From Urbifossiella limnaea (lineage in GTDB: Bacteria > Planctomycetota > Planctomycetia > Gemmatales > Gemmataceae), in contig NZ_CP036273.1 of NCBI RefSeq assembly GCF_007747215.1, forward strand, positions 2,650,322 through 2,714,321: a DNA stretch of 64,000 bases, in the 5' to 3' direction. The notes beneath the pieces were generated by a model. It worked only from the letters and a program-made list of their open reading frames with translations, was not told where the DNA came from and did not search any database. Of the stretch, positions 36,533 through 46,100 are shown piece by piece. How positions within the stretch are numbered: the stretch's first letter is position 1; each line of letters opens with the position of its first letter. The position numbers and the translations under genes were made by a program.

Positions 36533-37659
36533 CGCCGCTCGTAGTAGTTCCCCGGCAGCCGCCGCACGAGGCGCTTCAACTCCAGCTGCATCAGCGCCTT
36601 CGCCAGCTCGCCCGCGCCGAGCCCGGTGTCGCGGCTCAGCTCGTCGGCGTGCCGCTTCGACGCGAGTTGGTCCCACAGCGCCTGCTGCGCCGGATCCAGG
36701 TTCGTCGGCGCGGCCGGCGGCGGGTCCGGGAACAGCGTCGGCTGGGGCGCTGCCCGCGGCTTCCATTCCAGCGGTGCGAGGCCGTTCAGGTCGTCGAGGA
36801 CGTCGGCGGCGGTGCGAACGAGCCGGGCGCCCTTGCGGATCAGTTCGAGGCACCCGGCGCTGGCCGGGCTGTCGGTCGGCCCGGGCACCGCGAACACCTC
36901 CTTCCCCTGCTCCAGGGCGTGCTCCACGGTGATGAGAGCCCCGCTCTTGACGTTCGCCTCCACGACCACGACGCCGCGGCTCAGCCCGCTGATGATGCGG
37001 TTCCGCGCCGGGAACATCCCCGGCTGCGGGGCCACCGTCATCGGCGTTTCCGTCATCAGCGCGCCCGCCGCCGCGACCTGGTCCGCGAGTTCGGTGTGCT
37101 CCGGCGGGTAGATGCTCGCCAGCCCGCCGGCCAGTACCGCGATGGTCCGGCCGCCGCCTTCGAGGGCGCCGCGGTGGGCCGCGCCGTCGATGCCGCGCGC
37201 CAGGCCCGAAACGACCGTGATGCCGGCCCGCGCCAGCCCGCGCGCGATGTCCGCGGCAACCTTCTTGCCGTAGGCGGTACACCCCCGCGAGCCGACGATG
37301 CCGACAGCGGTCGCGTCGGCTTCGGCCCACGCCCCGCGAACGTACAGCAGCGGCGGCGCGGTCGTCAGCGGCACCAGCGGCGGCGGGTAGTCGGGGAAGC
37401 CCAGCGGGACGGGCGTCACACCGAAGGACGCGATCAACTCCAGCTCGCGCTTCAGGTCCACGGCCCGCAGCGCGGCGGCCAGTTCGGAGGCGGTCTTGTC
37501 GCCGATGTGAGGGATGGTGCGCAGCTGAGCGGCGGTGGCCTGCCGGGCCGCGGCTGCGGAGCCGAATCGTTCCAGGAGGGCGGCGGTGAGTTTCGGCCCG
37601 AGGCCGGGAACCAGAGCGAGTGCGAGGTGGTCGCGGACGGCGTCGGGTACGGGCGGCAT
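36529..37659 (-). CDS. dprA: DNA processing protein DprA/Smf
   Basis: This 376-residue, full-length DprA has an N-terminal helix-hairpin-helix part (LVPGLGPKLTAALLERFG), the Rossmann-like DprA core GIVGSRGCTAYGKKVAADI (about residues 120-138) with VSGLARGIDGAAHRGAL and FPARNRIISGLS, and a C-terminal winged helix (about 310-376). DprA loads RecA on incoming single-stranded DNA during natural transformation. No com genes are next to it, although a prepilin-like gene and a T2SS F-like gene are in the window. It is convergent with the Hsp70-like gene with a 4-bp overlap. Confidence 0.95.
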
Positions 37660-37737
37660 CTCGCGATCGTACCCGGCCGGCGGGCGGCTGTCAGCGGGCT
37701 TCCGATTTGAAATCGGCGGCGGCGGCGAGTGAGCCGG

Positions 37738-37932
37738 TTATTGTCCGCCGTCGTCGGACCCGGACGGCGGCTCGGCGCCGGGCGGCGCGAGCTTCATCCC
37801 GCGCCGCGCCAGCGCCTGCCGCAGCAGGAACTCGATCTGCCCGTTCAGGCTCCGCAGGTCGTCCTCGGCCCACTTCTGAACCGCGGCCAGCACCGCCGGA
37901 TCGACCCGCAACAGGAACGCCTTCTTCGCCAC
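37738..37932 (-). CDS. Small ribbon-helix-helix (Arc-like) protein
   Basis: This 64-residue protein begins [19 protein letters not shown], then [20 protein letters not shown], the strand-helix-helix layout of Arc/MetJ-type DNA-binding proteins. The tail is proline-, glycine- and aspartate-rich. It lies 15 bp downstream of the SPFH gene on the same strand. An RHH protein next to an SPFH protein is an arrangement I recall from other bacteria, so it may regulate its own operon. Confidence 0.82.
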   Translation of the reverse strand: MAKKAFLLRVDPAVLAAVQKWAEDDLRSLNGQIEFLLRQALARRGMKLAPPGAEPPSGSDDGGQ

Positions 37933-37947
37933 GGCTGCACCCCCGGC

Positions 37948-38883
37948 TCAGGTGTACAGGGTGCCGGTGTTCAGCACCGGCTGCGGCGTGCTGTGGCCGC
38001 ACAGCACCACCAGCAGGTTGCTCACCATCGCCGCCCGCCGCTCGCCGTCCAGCTCGACCACCTTCGACTGCTCCAACTGCTCCAGCGCGTGCTGCACGAT
38101 ACCGACGGCCCCGGCCACGATCTGCGCCCGCGCCGCCACGATCGCCCCGGCCTGCTGCCGCTGCAACATCGCGGCCGCGATCTCCGGGGCATACGCCAGG
38201 TAGCTGATCCGCGCCTCGATCATCTCCACCCCGGCCGGGGCCATCCGCGCCTGGATGTCCTGCTTCAGCTGCAGCGCCACCTCCTCGATGTGGCCGCGGA
38301 GCGAGTGCGACGCCTCCGCCGGGGCGTCGTAGTAGTAGCGGCTCGCCAGCGCCCGCAGGGCCGCGTCCGCCTGCGTCTCGACGTAGCCCTCGTAGCTGTC
38401 CACGTTGAACACCGCGCCGGCCGCGTTCGTCACCTTCCACACCACCACCGCGGCGATCTCGATCGGCGTACCGTCGGCGTCGTTCACCTTCAGCGGCTGC
38501 CGCCGCTGCGTCGCGGCCGCGGTCACGTTCCCGGAGGCGTCCTTCTTCTCCTCGGTCCGCTGCACGCCGGTCTCGAACGTCCGCACCCGCAGGCTCACCC
38601 GCGTCCGCCAGTAGAACGGGTTGCCGTAAAAGAACCCGACCTCCCGGATGGTGCCGACGTAGGTGCCGAACAGTTGCACGACGCGGGCCTGGTTCGGCCC
38701 GTTCACGACGAACCCGAACAGGCTCACGAGCCACATCAAACCCAGCGGCACGATGACCCAGATCAGCAGCGGCTCCCGCCACTTGGCCGCCAGCGCGATC
38801 AGCCCGATGATGCCGCCCAGCAGCGCGAGCACCCAGGCCAGCCCCATCCATCCCGACCCCAGCCGAAGTTCGCGGTCGTCCAC
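37948..38883 (-). CDS. SPFH/Band 7 membrane protein
   Basis: This 311-residue protein has two close membrane helices (about residues 15-35 and 40-60), then [20 protein letters not shown], the first strand of the SPFH domain. The [10 protein letters not shown] core and a long helix ending in [27 protein letters not shown] follow; the last stretch is typical of stomatin/prohibitin-like proteins. SPFH proteins build oligomeric scaffolds in membrane microdomains. GTG at 38881-38883 is chosen because AGGGGGA lies just upstream; longer upstream frames look non-coding. It is the first gene of a two-gene unit with the RHH protein. Confidence 0.88.
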   Translation of the reverse strand: MDDRELRLGSGWMGLAWVLALLGGIIGLIALAAKWREPLLIWVIVPLGLMWLVSLFGFVVNGPNQARVVQLFGTYVGTIREVGFFYGNPFYWRTRVSLRVRTFETGVQRTEEKKDASGNVTAAATQRRQPLKVNDADGTPIEIAAVVVWKVTNAAGAVFNVDSYEGYVETQADAALRALASRYYYDAPAEASHSLRGHIEEVALQLKQDIQARMAPAGVEMIEARISYLAYAPEIAAAMLQRQQAGAIVAARAQIVAGAVGIVQHALEQLEQSKVVELDGERRAAMVSNLLVVLCGHSTPQPVLNTGTLYT

Positions 38884-38910
38884 GACGCATCCCCCTGATT
38901 GCGGAGTGAT

Positions 38911-38916
38911 ATCATA
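38911..38916 (-). promoter_or_regulatory. Possible -10 element of the SPFH/RHH operon
   Basis: Read on the minus strand this is TATGAT, 27 bp before the GTG start, in a short AT-rich patch. No good -35 is seen at the usual distance. Confidence 0.35.
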
Positions 38917-39036
38917 TTGAAATCTTACCCGCTGCTGTGGTGTTCGTCCTGCACTCGGCCGCATTTTCGGAAACGGCCCGGAATCGAACGGGGTGGCAGG
39001 GCCGGTTTCTGATACCCGGTAAAAGCGCACCGGCGT

Positions 39037-39042
39037 TATAAT
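39037..39042 (+). promoter_or_regulatory. Possible -10 element of the Ser/Thr kinase gene
   Basis: A perfect TATAAT stands out in GC-rich surroundings, 97 bp before the kinase ATG. No clear -35 hexamer is seen. Confidence 0.4.
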
Positions 39043-39139
39043 CGCCCGAGGGTTTCCTCCCTGCCGCTATCGTTCGCGTCGTCCCGGGATTCCGGGTGTT
39101 TCCCTACCTGGCGGGGCGGGGTCTGTAAGGGTTACGCCC

Positions 39140-42037
39140 ATGTCCGCCAGGTGCCCCCACTGCGGGGCCGGGCTCGCGCCCAAAGACTTGAAGCCCGGCC
39201 GCTATGCCCCCAAGTGCCTGAAGTGTCAGACGGCGTTCGTCCTCCACGTCCAGTGGGCGACGTACCCCGACGCCGCCGCGATGGCCGTCGCCCAGGACCC
39301 GCCGCTCGTACCCGTTAAGGCGACCGACCCCACCACCACCGGCGCGTTCACCGAGCCGGAAGCCGTGAGCCCGGCGGCCCGCCAACCCTCGAAGTCGGTC
39401 GTCGTCGGTGGCGCGATGCCGAGCCCGGGTGCGACCGGCGACTTCACCGAGCCCGACGGCCCCCGCGAGATGTCACCGCCCGCCGGCGTGGCGGAGCGCA
39501 CCGGCGAATTCACCGACTCGCCCGAAACCGGCGGCGCGACCGGCGAGTTCACGGAGGCCGACGCCCCGGCAGCGCGCGGCGTTCCCGACCGGACCGACGC
39601 CCTGGCCACCGGCGACTTCACGGCCGCGCCCGGGGGTACGGACAACGTCGACTTCAGCGTCGGCCCGAAGCCGGTGCTGACGCCGAAGGTGAAGCCGAAG
39701 CTGATCGCGGCCAAGTCCGGAGACGCCAGCGAGGTCCTCGGTGACGCCGACGCGCCGGCCCGCCTCGGCGGCTACGAGGTGCTGCGGGTACTCGGCAGGG
39801 GCGGGATGGGAGCCGTGCTCCTGGGCCGGCAGATCTCGCTCGACCGCAAGGTGGCGCTCAAAGTGATGCACCCGAAAGTGGCGCAGAACCCCAGCTTTGT
39901 GGCCCGGTTCACCCGCGAGGCGTACGCCGCGGCCCAGCTGACGCACCACAACGTCGTGCAGGTCTACGACATCGGCGAGGACCGTGGGCGGCACTTCTTC
40001 AGCATGGAGTTCGTCAACGGCCAGTCGCTCGGCGAGCGGCTCAAGGAGGAGGGGAAACTCTCGCCGGAGGCCGCGGTCGGCCTAATCCTGCAGGCGGCGC
40101 GCGGGCTGCGGTACGGGCACAAGCAGGGGATGGTCCACCGCGACATCAAGCCCGACAACCTGATGGTGAACGACGAGGGCGTCGTGAAGGTGGCCGACCT
40201 GGGCCTCGTAAAGCTGAGCAGCGGCGACGTTCCGTCACAGGCCGGGTCGCCGGCCGGCGACGACGACGACGACGGCATCACCCAACTCACCCACGCCGGC
40301 GCCGTGATGGGTACCCCGGCGTACATGGCGCCGGAGCAGGGGAAGGACAGCGGCACCGTGGACCAGCGGGCCGACGTGTACTCGCTCGGCTGTACCCTCT
40401 ACGTGCTGCTCACCGGCAAGCCTCCGTTCGAGGGCAAGACGGCGCTCGAGATCATCACCAAGCACCAGACGCAGGCAGTGGTCCCGCCCGAGGTGGTGGT
40501 GAAGCGCGTGCCGAAGGCGCTGAGCGCGATCCTGCTGAAGATGATGGCGAAGAAGCCGGCGGACCGCTACGCCTCGATGGACGAGGTGGTCGCCGCTCTG
40601 GAAGGCTTCCTCGGCGTCGAGCGAGGCGGCACGTTTAATCCGAAGGAGTCCCAGGCCGACGAACTGGAGAAGTTCTGCTGCCAGTACAACGTCCGCGGCA
40701 AGGGGAAGCTCAAGGCCGTCGCCGCACTGGCGTTCGCGGCGGCGTGCGGCCTCGGCGTCGTCGGCGCGGGCCTGGCCGGGATGCCGGGGCTCGCAGGCGG
40801 CATCCTCGGGTTGCTGGTGATGACGCCGCTGGCGTACTTCGTCACGCACGGGGTACTGTGCGGCAACGTCGTGTTCACCCGCGCCCGGGTGCTCGTGTTC
40901 GGCATGGGCTTCACCGACTGGCTGATGGTGGTCGGCGGCGGGCTGCTGTTCCTGGCGACGCTCTACCTGTTCGGCCTGTTGTGGAGCTGGATCGCCTTCG
41001 CGGTCGCGGCGGCGGCGCTGGCGGCGGGGCTGTGGTACGCCGCCGACCGGGCGGCCGCGACGGCCCAGAAGGAGCCGCTGGACGACGCCCGCAGCCTGTT
41101 ACGGTCGCTGCGGCTGCAGGGGCTCGACGAGGAGGCGCTGCGGCAGTTCGTGTGCAAGTACGCCGGGCCGAACTGGGAGCCGTTTTACGAGGGGTTGTTC
41201 GGGTACGAGGCGAAGTTGGCCGCGCGGGCGTACCGCAAGGGCGACACCGGCGAGCCGTGGACGAAGCAGGGCACCTGGCGCGAGCCGGTGGTACAGGCGC
41301 TCGACGCCCGGCTCGAAGCCCGGCGGCTGGCGCGGGAGCGGAAGCACTTGCAGCGGATCGAGGCGAAGGCCCTGGAGGCCGAGGGCGTGAGCAAGGCCGA
41401 GGCGAAGGCCAAGGCGGCGGAGCTGGCCGAGGGGATGGTGGAGCAGGCGGCCGAGGCGACGCAGGCCCGCAAGGAAGGGAAGGAGGTCAGCGTCCGCGAG
41501 ATGGTCGCCGCCGCGAAGGAGCGCCGCCGGCCGAACCCGGGCAAGAACATCGCCGGCAAGCCCCTCCGGAGTATGGGGCCGAAGTACTTCCTCAACGCGG
41601 TGCTGGGCCAGCGGACGCGGTTCGTGCTGGGCGCCGCGGTGTTCGCCGCCGGCCTGCTGTGGATGAGCCAGAACGGCCTGCTGAGCAAGGACAACAACGT
41701 CCTGCAGAAGCTGACGGCGTTCGACTTCGCGGGGGCCGGCACGGCGCTGGACAAGGCGGCCGGGAAGCCGCTGCAGTTGGTCGGGTTGCCGGCCGAGCTG
41801 GTGAAGCCGCTGAGCGGCTACCCGGCGCCCGTGACTGGGTTCCTGTTGATGATGACGGGGGTCGTTTGCTTCGGCTGGCGGCCGAGCGCGGCGGCGCTAC
41901 CGGGCGCGGCGCTGGCACTGCTCGGGCCGTCGCTGCTACACGGCGCGGGCGTCGAACTGCCGATCAGCCCGGAGGCGGTGTGTCTGGCCGCGGGGGCGGT
42001 ACTGATCGCCGTCGGCGGGTGGTTGCTGCGGAGTTAG
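39140..42037 (+). CDS. Membrane Ser/Thr protein kinase with zinc ribbon and TGxFT repeats
   Basis: This is a 965-residue protein. Residues 1-35 form a CPHC/CLKC zinc ribbon. Residues 60-165 are disordered and hold five T-G-x-F-T repeats (67-71, 99-103, 121-125, 134-138, 157-161). The Hanks kinase domain spans 211-470: glycine loop GRGGMGAV, K241, HRDIKPDN (333-340), DLG at 353, and GTPAYMAPEQ (391-400), with an acidic DDDDD insertion in the activation segment. The remaining half has several membrane helices (about 530-650, 830-850, 890-965) around a charged helical part. All catalytic residues are present. It is followed after 106 bp by the FtsK-kinase operon, which it may regulate. Confidence 0.92.
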   Translation: MSARCPHCGAGLAPKDLKPGRYAPKCLKCQTAFVLHVQWATYPDAAAMAVAQDPPLVPVKATDPTTTGAFTEPEAVSPAARQPSKSVVVGGAMPSPGATGDFTEPDGPREMSPPAGVAERTGEFTDSPETGGATGEFTEADAPAARGVPDRTDALATGDFTAAPGGTDNVDFSVGPKPVLTPKVKPKLIAAKSGDASEVLGDADAPARLGGYEVLRVLGRGGMGAVLLGRQISLDRKVALKVMHPKVAQNPSFVARFTREAYAAAQLTHHNVVQVYDIGEDRGRHFFSMEFVNGQSLGERLKEEGKLSPEAAVGLILQAARGLRYGHKQGMVHRDIKPDNLMVNDEGVVKVADLGLVKLSSGDVPSQAGSPAGDDDDDGITQLTHAGAVMGTPAYMAPEQGKDSGTVDQRADVYSLGCTLYVLLTGKPPFEGKTALEIITKHQTQAVVPPEVVVKRVPKALSAILLKMMAKKPADRYASMDEVVAALEGFLGVERGGTFNPKESQADELEKFCCQYNVRGKGKLKAVAALAFAAACGLGVVGAGLAGMPGLAGGILGLLVMTPLAYFVTHGVLCGNVVFTRARVLVFGMGFTDWLMVVGGGLLFLATLYLFGLLWSWIAFAVAAAALAAGLWYAADRAAATAQKEPLDDARSLLRSLRLQGLDEEALRQFVCKYAGPNWEPFYEGLFGYEAKLAARAYRKGDTGEPWTKQGTWREPVVQALDARLEARRLARERKHLQRIEAKALEAEGVSKAEAKAKAAELAEGMVEQAAEATQARKEGKEVSVREMVAAAKERRRPNPGKNIAGKPLRSMGPKYFLNAVLGQRTRFVLGAAVFAAGLLWMSQNGLLSKDNNVLQKLTAFDFAGAGTALDKAAGKPLQLVGLPAELVKPLSGYPAPVTGFLLMMTGVVCFGWRPSAAALPGAALALLGPSLLHGAGVELPISPEAVCLAAGAVLIAVGGWLLRS

Positions 42038-42048
42038 CACACGGGACG

Positions 42049-42070
42049 CCCGGGGACGGCGGTCCCGGGG
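42049..42070 (+). terminator. Imperfect GC-rich hairpin after the kinase gene
   Basis: CCCGGGGAC (42049-42057) can pair with GTCCCGGGG (42062-42070) with one bulge, 11 bp after the kinase stop. Only a short CTTTCC follows, so termination would be weak or Rho-assisted. Confidence 0.3.
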
Positions 42071-42105
42071 GCTTTCCACCCCCGCGCCCGCTTTCGCCGC
42101 CGCGG

Positions 42106-42114
42106 TGGTATAAT
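42106..42114 (+). promoter_or_regulatory. Extended -10 promoter of the FtsK-kinase operon
   Basis: TGGTATAAT matches an extended -10 (TGnTATAAT) exactly and lies 29 bp before the first gene of the operon. The -35 region is GC-rich and not recognisable, which an extended -10 can tolerate. Confidence 0.55.
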
Positions 42115-42143
42115 CCGGTAGACACGTCCCCGGAGCCGGCCCC

Positions 42144-42416
42144 ATGTCGCAGGCGATCGTCGACCCCGGCGAACTCCGCCGGTTTGCAGCGAACCTGAAG
42201 CGGTTCAACGCCGACCTGCAGGCCGACTCGGCCGGCCTTCACAGCCAGCTCGTCGCCCTCGGCGACTCGTGGCGCGACCAGGAACACGAGCGCTTCAAGC
42301 AGGAGTTCGAGGAAGTCGTCCGGACCCTGGAGCGCTTCCTCGACCTGTCCGGCGAGTACATCCCGTTTCTCCTCCGCAAGGCCGAGCGGATCGAGGAATA
42401 CCTGTCGCAGCGGTAA
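42144..42416 (+). CDS. WXG100-like small helical protein
   Basis: This 90-residue protein is made of two helices broken at ALGDSWRDQEHERF (residues 34-47), in the place where WXG100/ESAT-6 proteins carry W-x-G; here it reads W-R-D. The C-terminal helix ends YIPFLLRKAERIEEYLSQR. ESAT-6-like proteins are secreted by, or are structural partners of, FtsK/EccC-type ATPases. That fits the operon, whose last gene encodes such an ATPase. GGAG precedes the ATG. No signal peptide is present, as usual for WXG100 proteins. Confidence 0.8.
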   Translation: MSQAIVDPGELRRFAANLKRFNADLQADSAGLHSQLVALGDSWRDQEHERFKQEFEEVVRTLERFLDLSGEYIPFLLRKAERIEEYLSQR

Positions 42417-42422
42417 CGCACC

Positions 42423-42962
42423 ATGTCCGCGGACGTGAGATCGATCGCCGCGCTGCGCGACTGGTACGCCGCCCTCGCCGGCTACGGCGAGAGCCTGGCC
42501 GAGTCGCTGGCCGGCGTCGAACTGGAGCTCCGCCGGGGCTTCGACTGGCTCGACGAGCAACTCGGCCGCTGGCAGAAGGCGGTCCGCGACTGCGAGGACG
42601 AGGTGGTACAGGCGAAGGCCGAGCTGTCGGCCCGCAAGTTCACCGGCTGGGACGGCCGCGAGCCGGACACGACCGTTCAGGAGCGGGCGCTGCGTCGGGC
42701 GAAGGCGCGGCTCGAATACGCCGAGGATCAGGTGCGGGTCGTACGGTCGTGGATCGGCCGGCTGCCGAAGCTGATCGACGAGATGTACCGCGGCCCGGCG
42801 AACCGTCTCGGCGGGTTCCTCGAAGCCGACCTGCCGCGCGGCCTCGCCGCCCTCGGCCGGCAGGTCGAGACGCTGGAGACGTACGCGGGCCTGCGGACCG
42901 ACTTCGCCCCCGCCGCCGCCCCGCCGGCACCCCCGCCCCCGCCGCCGGAGGCCGCCCCGTGA
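42423..42962 (+). CDS. Coiled-coil protein of the FtsK-kinase operon
   Basis: This 179-residue protein has heptad-rich helices over residues 1-145 (for example LRRGFDWLDEQLGRWQKAV, EDEVVQAKAELSARKF, LEYAEDQVRVVRSWIGR) and a proline-rich tail (160-179). It starts 6 bp after the WXG100-like gene, and its TGA overlaps the GTG of the next gene. The tryptophan-containing helices could pack with the WXG100-like neighbour. I know no named family. Its position argues for a structural or substrate role with the ATPase. Confidence 0.72.
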   Translation: MSADVRSIAALRDWYAALAGYGESLAESLAGVELELRRGFDWLDEQLGRWQKAVRDCEDEVVQAKAELSARKFTGWDGREPDTTVQERALRRAKARLEYAEDQVRVVRSWIGRLPKLIDEMYRGPANRLGGFLEADLPRGLAALGRQVETLETYAGLRTDFAPAAAPPAPPPPPPEAAP

Positions 42963-43186
42963 GGTTCGGCACCACCCGCAGCCAGGTGTACGACGCCCAG
43001 AAGACGGCGCAGGCCCACTGGCTCGCCGTCACCGACGACTGGAACGACGCCGCCCGCCGCGACCACGACGACACCGTGGTGTCACCACTGGACGCCGGCG
43101 TGAGCGAGGCGCTGCGGGCGATCGACCAGCTGAGCGTGCTGTTCACCCAGATTCGCGGCGAGTGCGAGTACCCGGGGAACCTGTGA
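42959..43186 (+). CDS. Small helical protein of the FtsK-kinase operon
   Basis: This 75-residue protein starts with GTG overlapping the previous stop. It has helices around TAQAHWLAVTDDWNDAARRD (residues 16-35) and VSEALRAIDQLSVLFTQIRGEC (about 48-69). The DDWND segment again recalls the tryptophan turn of WXG100-like proteins. Its TGA overlaps the GTG of the large ATPase gene. It is likely made in step with the ATPase, and its partner or substrate. Confidence 0.72.
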   Translation: MRFGTTRSQVYDAQKTAQAHWLAVTDDWNDAARRDHDDTVVSPLDAGVSEALRAIDQLSVLFTQIRGECEYPGNL

Positions 43187-46100
43187 GCCCTTCACCATCA
43201 CCCGACGAGGGCACGGTCGTCCTCCCGGCCGCCGCCGCCCTCCGCTCCGCCGCGGCGGCCGACGCCACGCCCGCCGTGGCCGTGCCCGGGTTCGAGCTAC
43301 TGGAGGTGCTCAGCCATGGCGGCATGGGCGTCGTCTACCGCGCCCGCGAGACGGCCCTGGACCGCGTCGTGGCGCTGAAGATGATCGCCCCGGCGGCGCT
43401 GGCCATGCCGGACGTGCGCGAGCGGTTCGAGCGCGAGGCCCGCGCCGCCGCCCGGCTCCAGCACCCGAACGTCGTCGCCCTGTACCACACCGGGCTCGAC
43501 GCCCCCTGCCCGTTCCTCGTGCTGGAGTACGTGCCCGGGTTCGACCTCGTGCGACTGGTGCGCGAGCGCGGCTCGCTGCCGTGGCGGGAGGCCGTGGAGT
43601 ACGCCCGCCTGGCAGCCCAAGGGCTGCGGCACGTCCACGAGTGCGGCCTCGTCCACCGCGACGTGAAGCCATCGAACGTCATGGTCGTCCCCGCCGACGG
43701 CGCGGGGCCGGCGAGCGTCAAGCTCCTCGACCTCGGGGTGGCCCGCCTGGTGCTTCCGGCCTCGCACCCGTCCGACTCCGCCCTGACGGAAGCGGGCGTG
43801 TTCCTCGGCACGCCGGAGTACGTGGCCCCGGAGCAGGCCGAAGACCCGCGCCGGGCCGACGCCCGGTCCGACCTCTACGGCCTCGGGGCCACGCTGTACT
43901 TCCTGCTCAGCGGGGCGCCGCCGTTCTCCGGGCAGACGCCGCTCGAGGCCGTCCGCCGCGCCGCCACCGACCCGCGCCCGTCGCTCCGCGGCCGCCGGCC
44001 GGACGTGCCCGCGGCGCTGGACGTCGTCGTCCGCCGCCTCCTCGCCGCCGACCCGGCCCGGCGGTTCGCGTCGGCCGCGGACGTGGCCGACGCGCTGGGC
44101 CGCGTCCTCCGGGGCGAGCCGCTGCCGCCGGAACTGTCCGACCCGACCGCCGTCCATCGCCCCACGGGAACCTCCCGCATGGCCGCGAACCAGTACGACC
44201 GTTTACGTACGGCGCTGGCCCGCCTGGCCGACGCCGCGAAGGCCCGCGCCGCCGCCGAGGCCGCCGCCGCCGCCGCGTTCCGCGAGGCGAGCGACCGTGC
44301 CGACCGCGAACTCGGCCGGGCCAAGAAGTCGCTCGCCGCCGCCCGCGAGAAGGAACAGGCGGCCATCGAGGAGAACTACACCCTCGCCGTCACCGACCTG
44401 AACGGGCGGGCCGACGCCGAGCTGTACGCGGCCACCCGCACCCGCGACGAGCGGCTCACGTCGCTGTCGCTGCGGTACACTTCCGCGGAGCAGAAGGGGC
44501 GGACCGAGTACCAGGACAAGCTGTGGGCGCTCGACTCCGTGCTCGAGGGTTCGCTGAAGCGGGCGGCCGATCAGAAGGAGTCGCTCGGTCGAAAGGCCGC
44601 CGCCGCGGAGGAGCAGGTGGCCGGCCTGTGGGCCGAGGCCGGGCCGCTGGTCGAGAAGGCCGGCACCTCCCGCGAGGCGGTGAGCGGCGCGGCCGCCGCC
44701 GCGGCGACCGACGACGACCCCATCACCCGCGTGCAGAAGGCCATCGCCGCCGCCGAAGACGCGATCGGGACGCTGCGGAAGGACGCGGGCGGCAAGTTGT
44801 TCGTCCTACTCGGCAGCACCCGGCGCCGGCTGCTCGCCGAGGCCGAGGCCGTGGGCGCGCGGCTCGGCGAGGCGGAGGCAGCGGTCGCCGAGTTGAAGCG
44901 GTTCGCAGCCGCCGAGTACGCCGCGGAGACCGAACGGGCGCGCGAGAAGCACGCCCGGAAGCGCCGCGAGGCACAGGAGCACTACGAACCGCTGCTCGCC
45001 ACGCAGAAGGAGCAGTACGAGGCGGAGCGGGCGCGGATCGGCGCGGAGTTCGAGGCGGCCGCGACCGCGGTCCGGAGCAAGCGCGGCGTCGAGGGCGCGA
45101 CGACGGAGAGCGACTACAAGCAAGGCCGCCGCCTCTCCGCGGCGCGGAATAAGGCCGAGCTGAAGGCGGCCGAGGAGACGCACGAGGACAAGATCGGCTA
45201 CGCGACCGAGGCCCGCGACGCCGCGTGGGAACGGCTGTCGGCCGCGTGGCACGGCATCGCCGTCGAAGCGACGACGACGCTGATCGCCCTCCGCGCCGAG
45301 GCCGCCGCCGACTTCCCCGACTGGGCGACGGTCGCCGGCGGGCGTGCGCTGCCCACGACGGTCCCCGGCGGCATCCGCTACGGCGTCATGGCCGTGGACC
45401 CGCACCTGCTCCCCGACGGCGTCTCGGCCGACGCCCGGCTCGCGCCGCCCCCCGACCTCGCGGGACCGACGCCGGCGTTCCTGCCGTTCCCCGACCGCTG
45501 CTCCGTCGTGCTGAAGGCCCGCGACGACGGCCGCGCCGCGGCGGTCGCGGCGCTCCAGGCGATGATGCTGCGGTTCCTCACCGGCCTGCCGCCGGGAAAG
45601 GTGCGCTTCACCATCGTCGATCCCGTCGGCCTCGGCGACAACTTCGCGTCGTTCATGCACCTCGCCGACCACGACGAGAAGCTGGTGACCGGCCGCATCT
45701 GGACCGAGCCGCGCGAGATCGAGGCGCGGCTGACGGACCTGACGGACCACGTCGCCAGCGTGATCCAGAAGTACCTGCGGAACCAGTACAAGAGCATCGA
45801 GGAGTACAACCGCGTGGCCGGCGAGGTGGCCGAGCCGTACCGCGTGCTCGTGGTCGCCAACTTCCCCGCGAACTTCAGCCCCGAGGCGGCGAAGCGGCTC
45901 GTGAGCATCGCGCAGAGCGGCCCGTCGTGCGGCGTGTGCGTGCTCGTCGGCGTGGACGCGCGGGCGGCCATGCCGCGCGATTTTGTGCTGTCCGACCTGG
46001 AGGCGCCGAGCCTCGTGCTGAACTGGAAGGACGGCCGGTTCAGCCCCAAGGAGCCGGCCCTCGCCCCGTTCCCGCTGACGGTGGACGCCCCGCCCGACGC

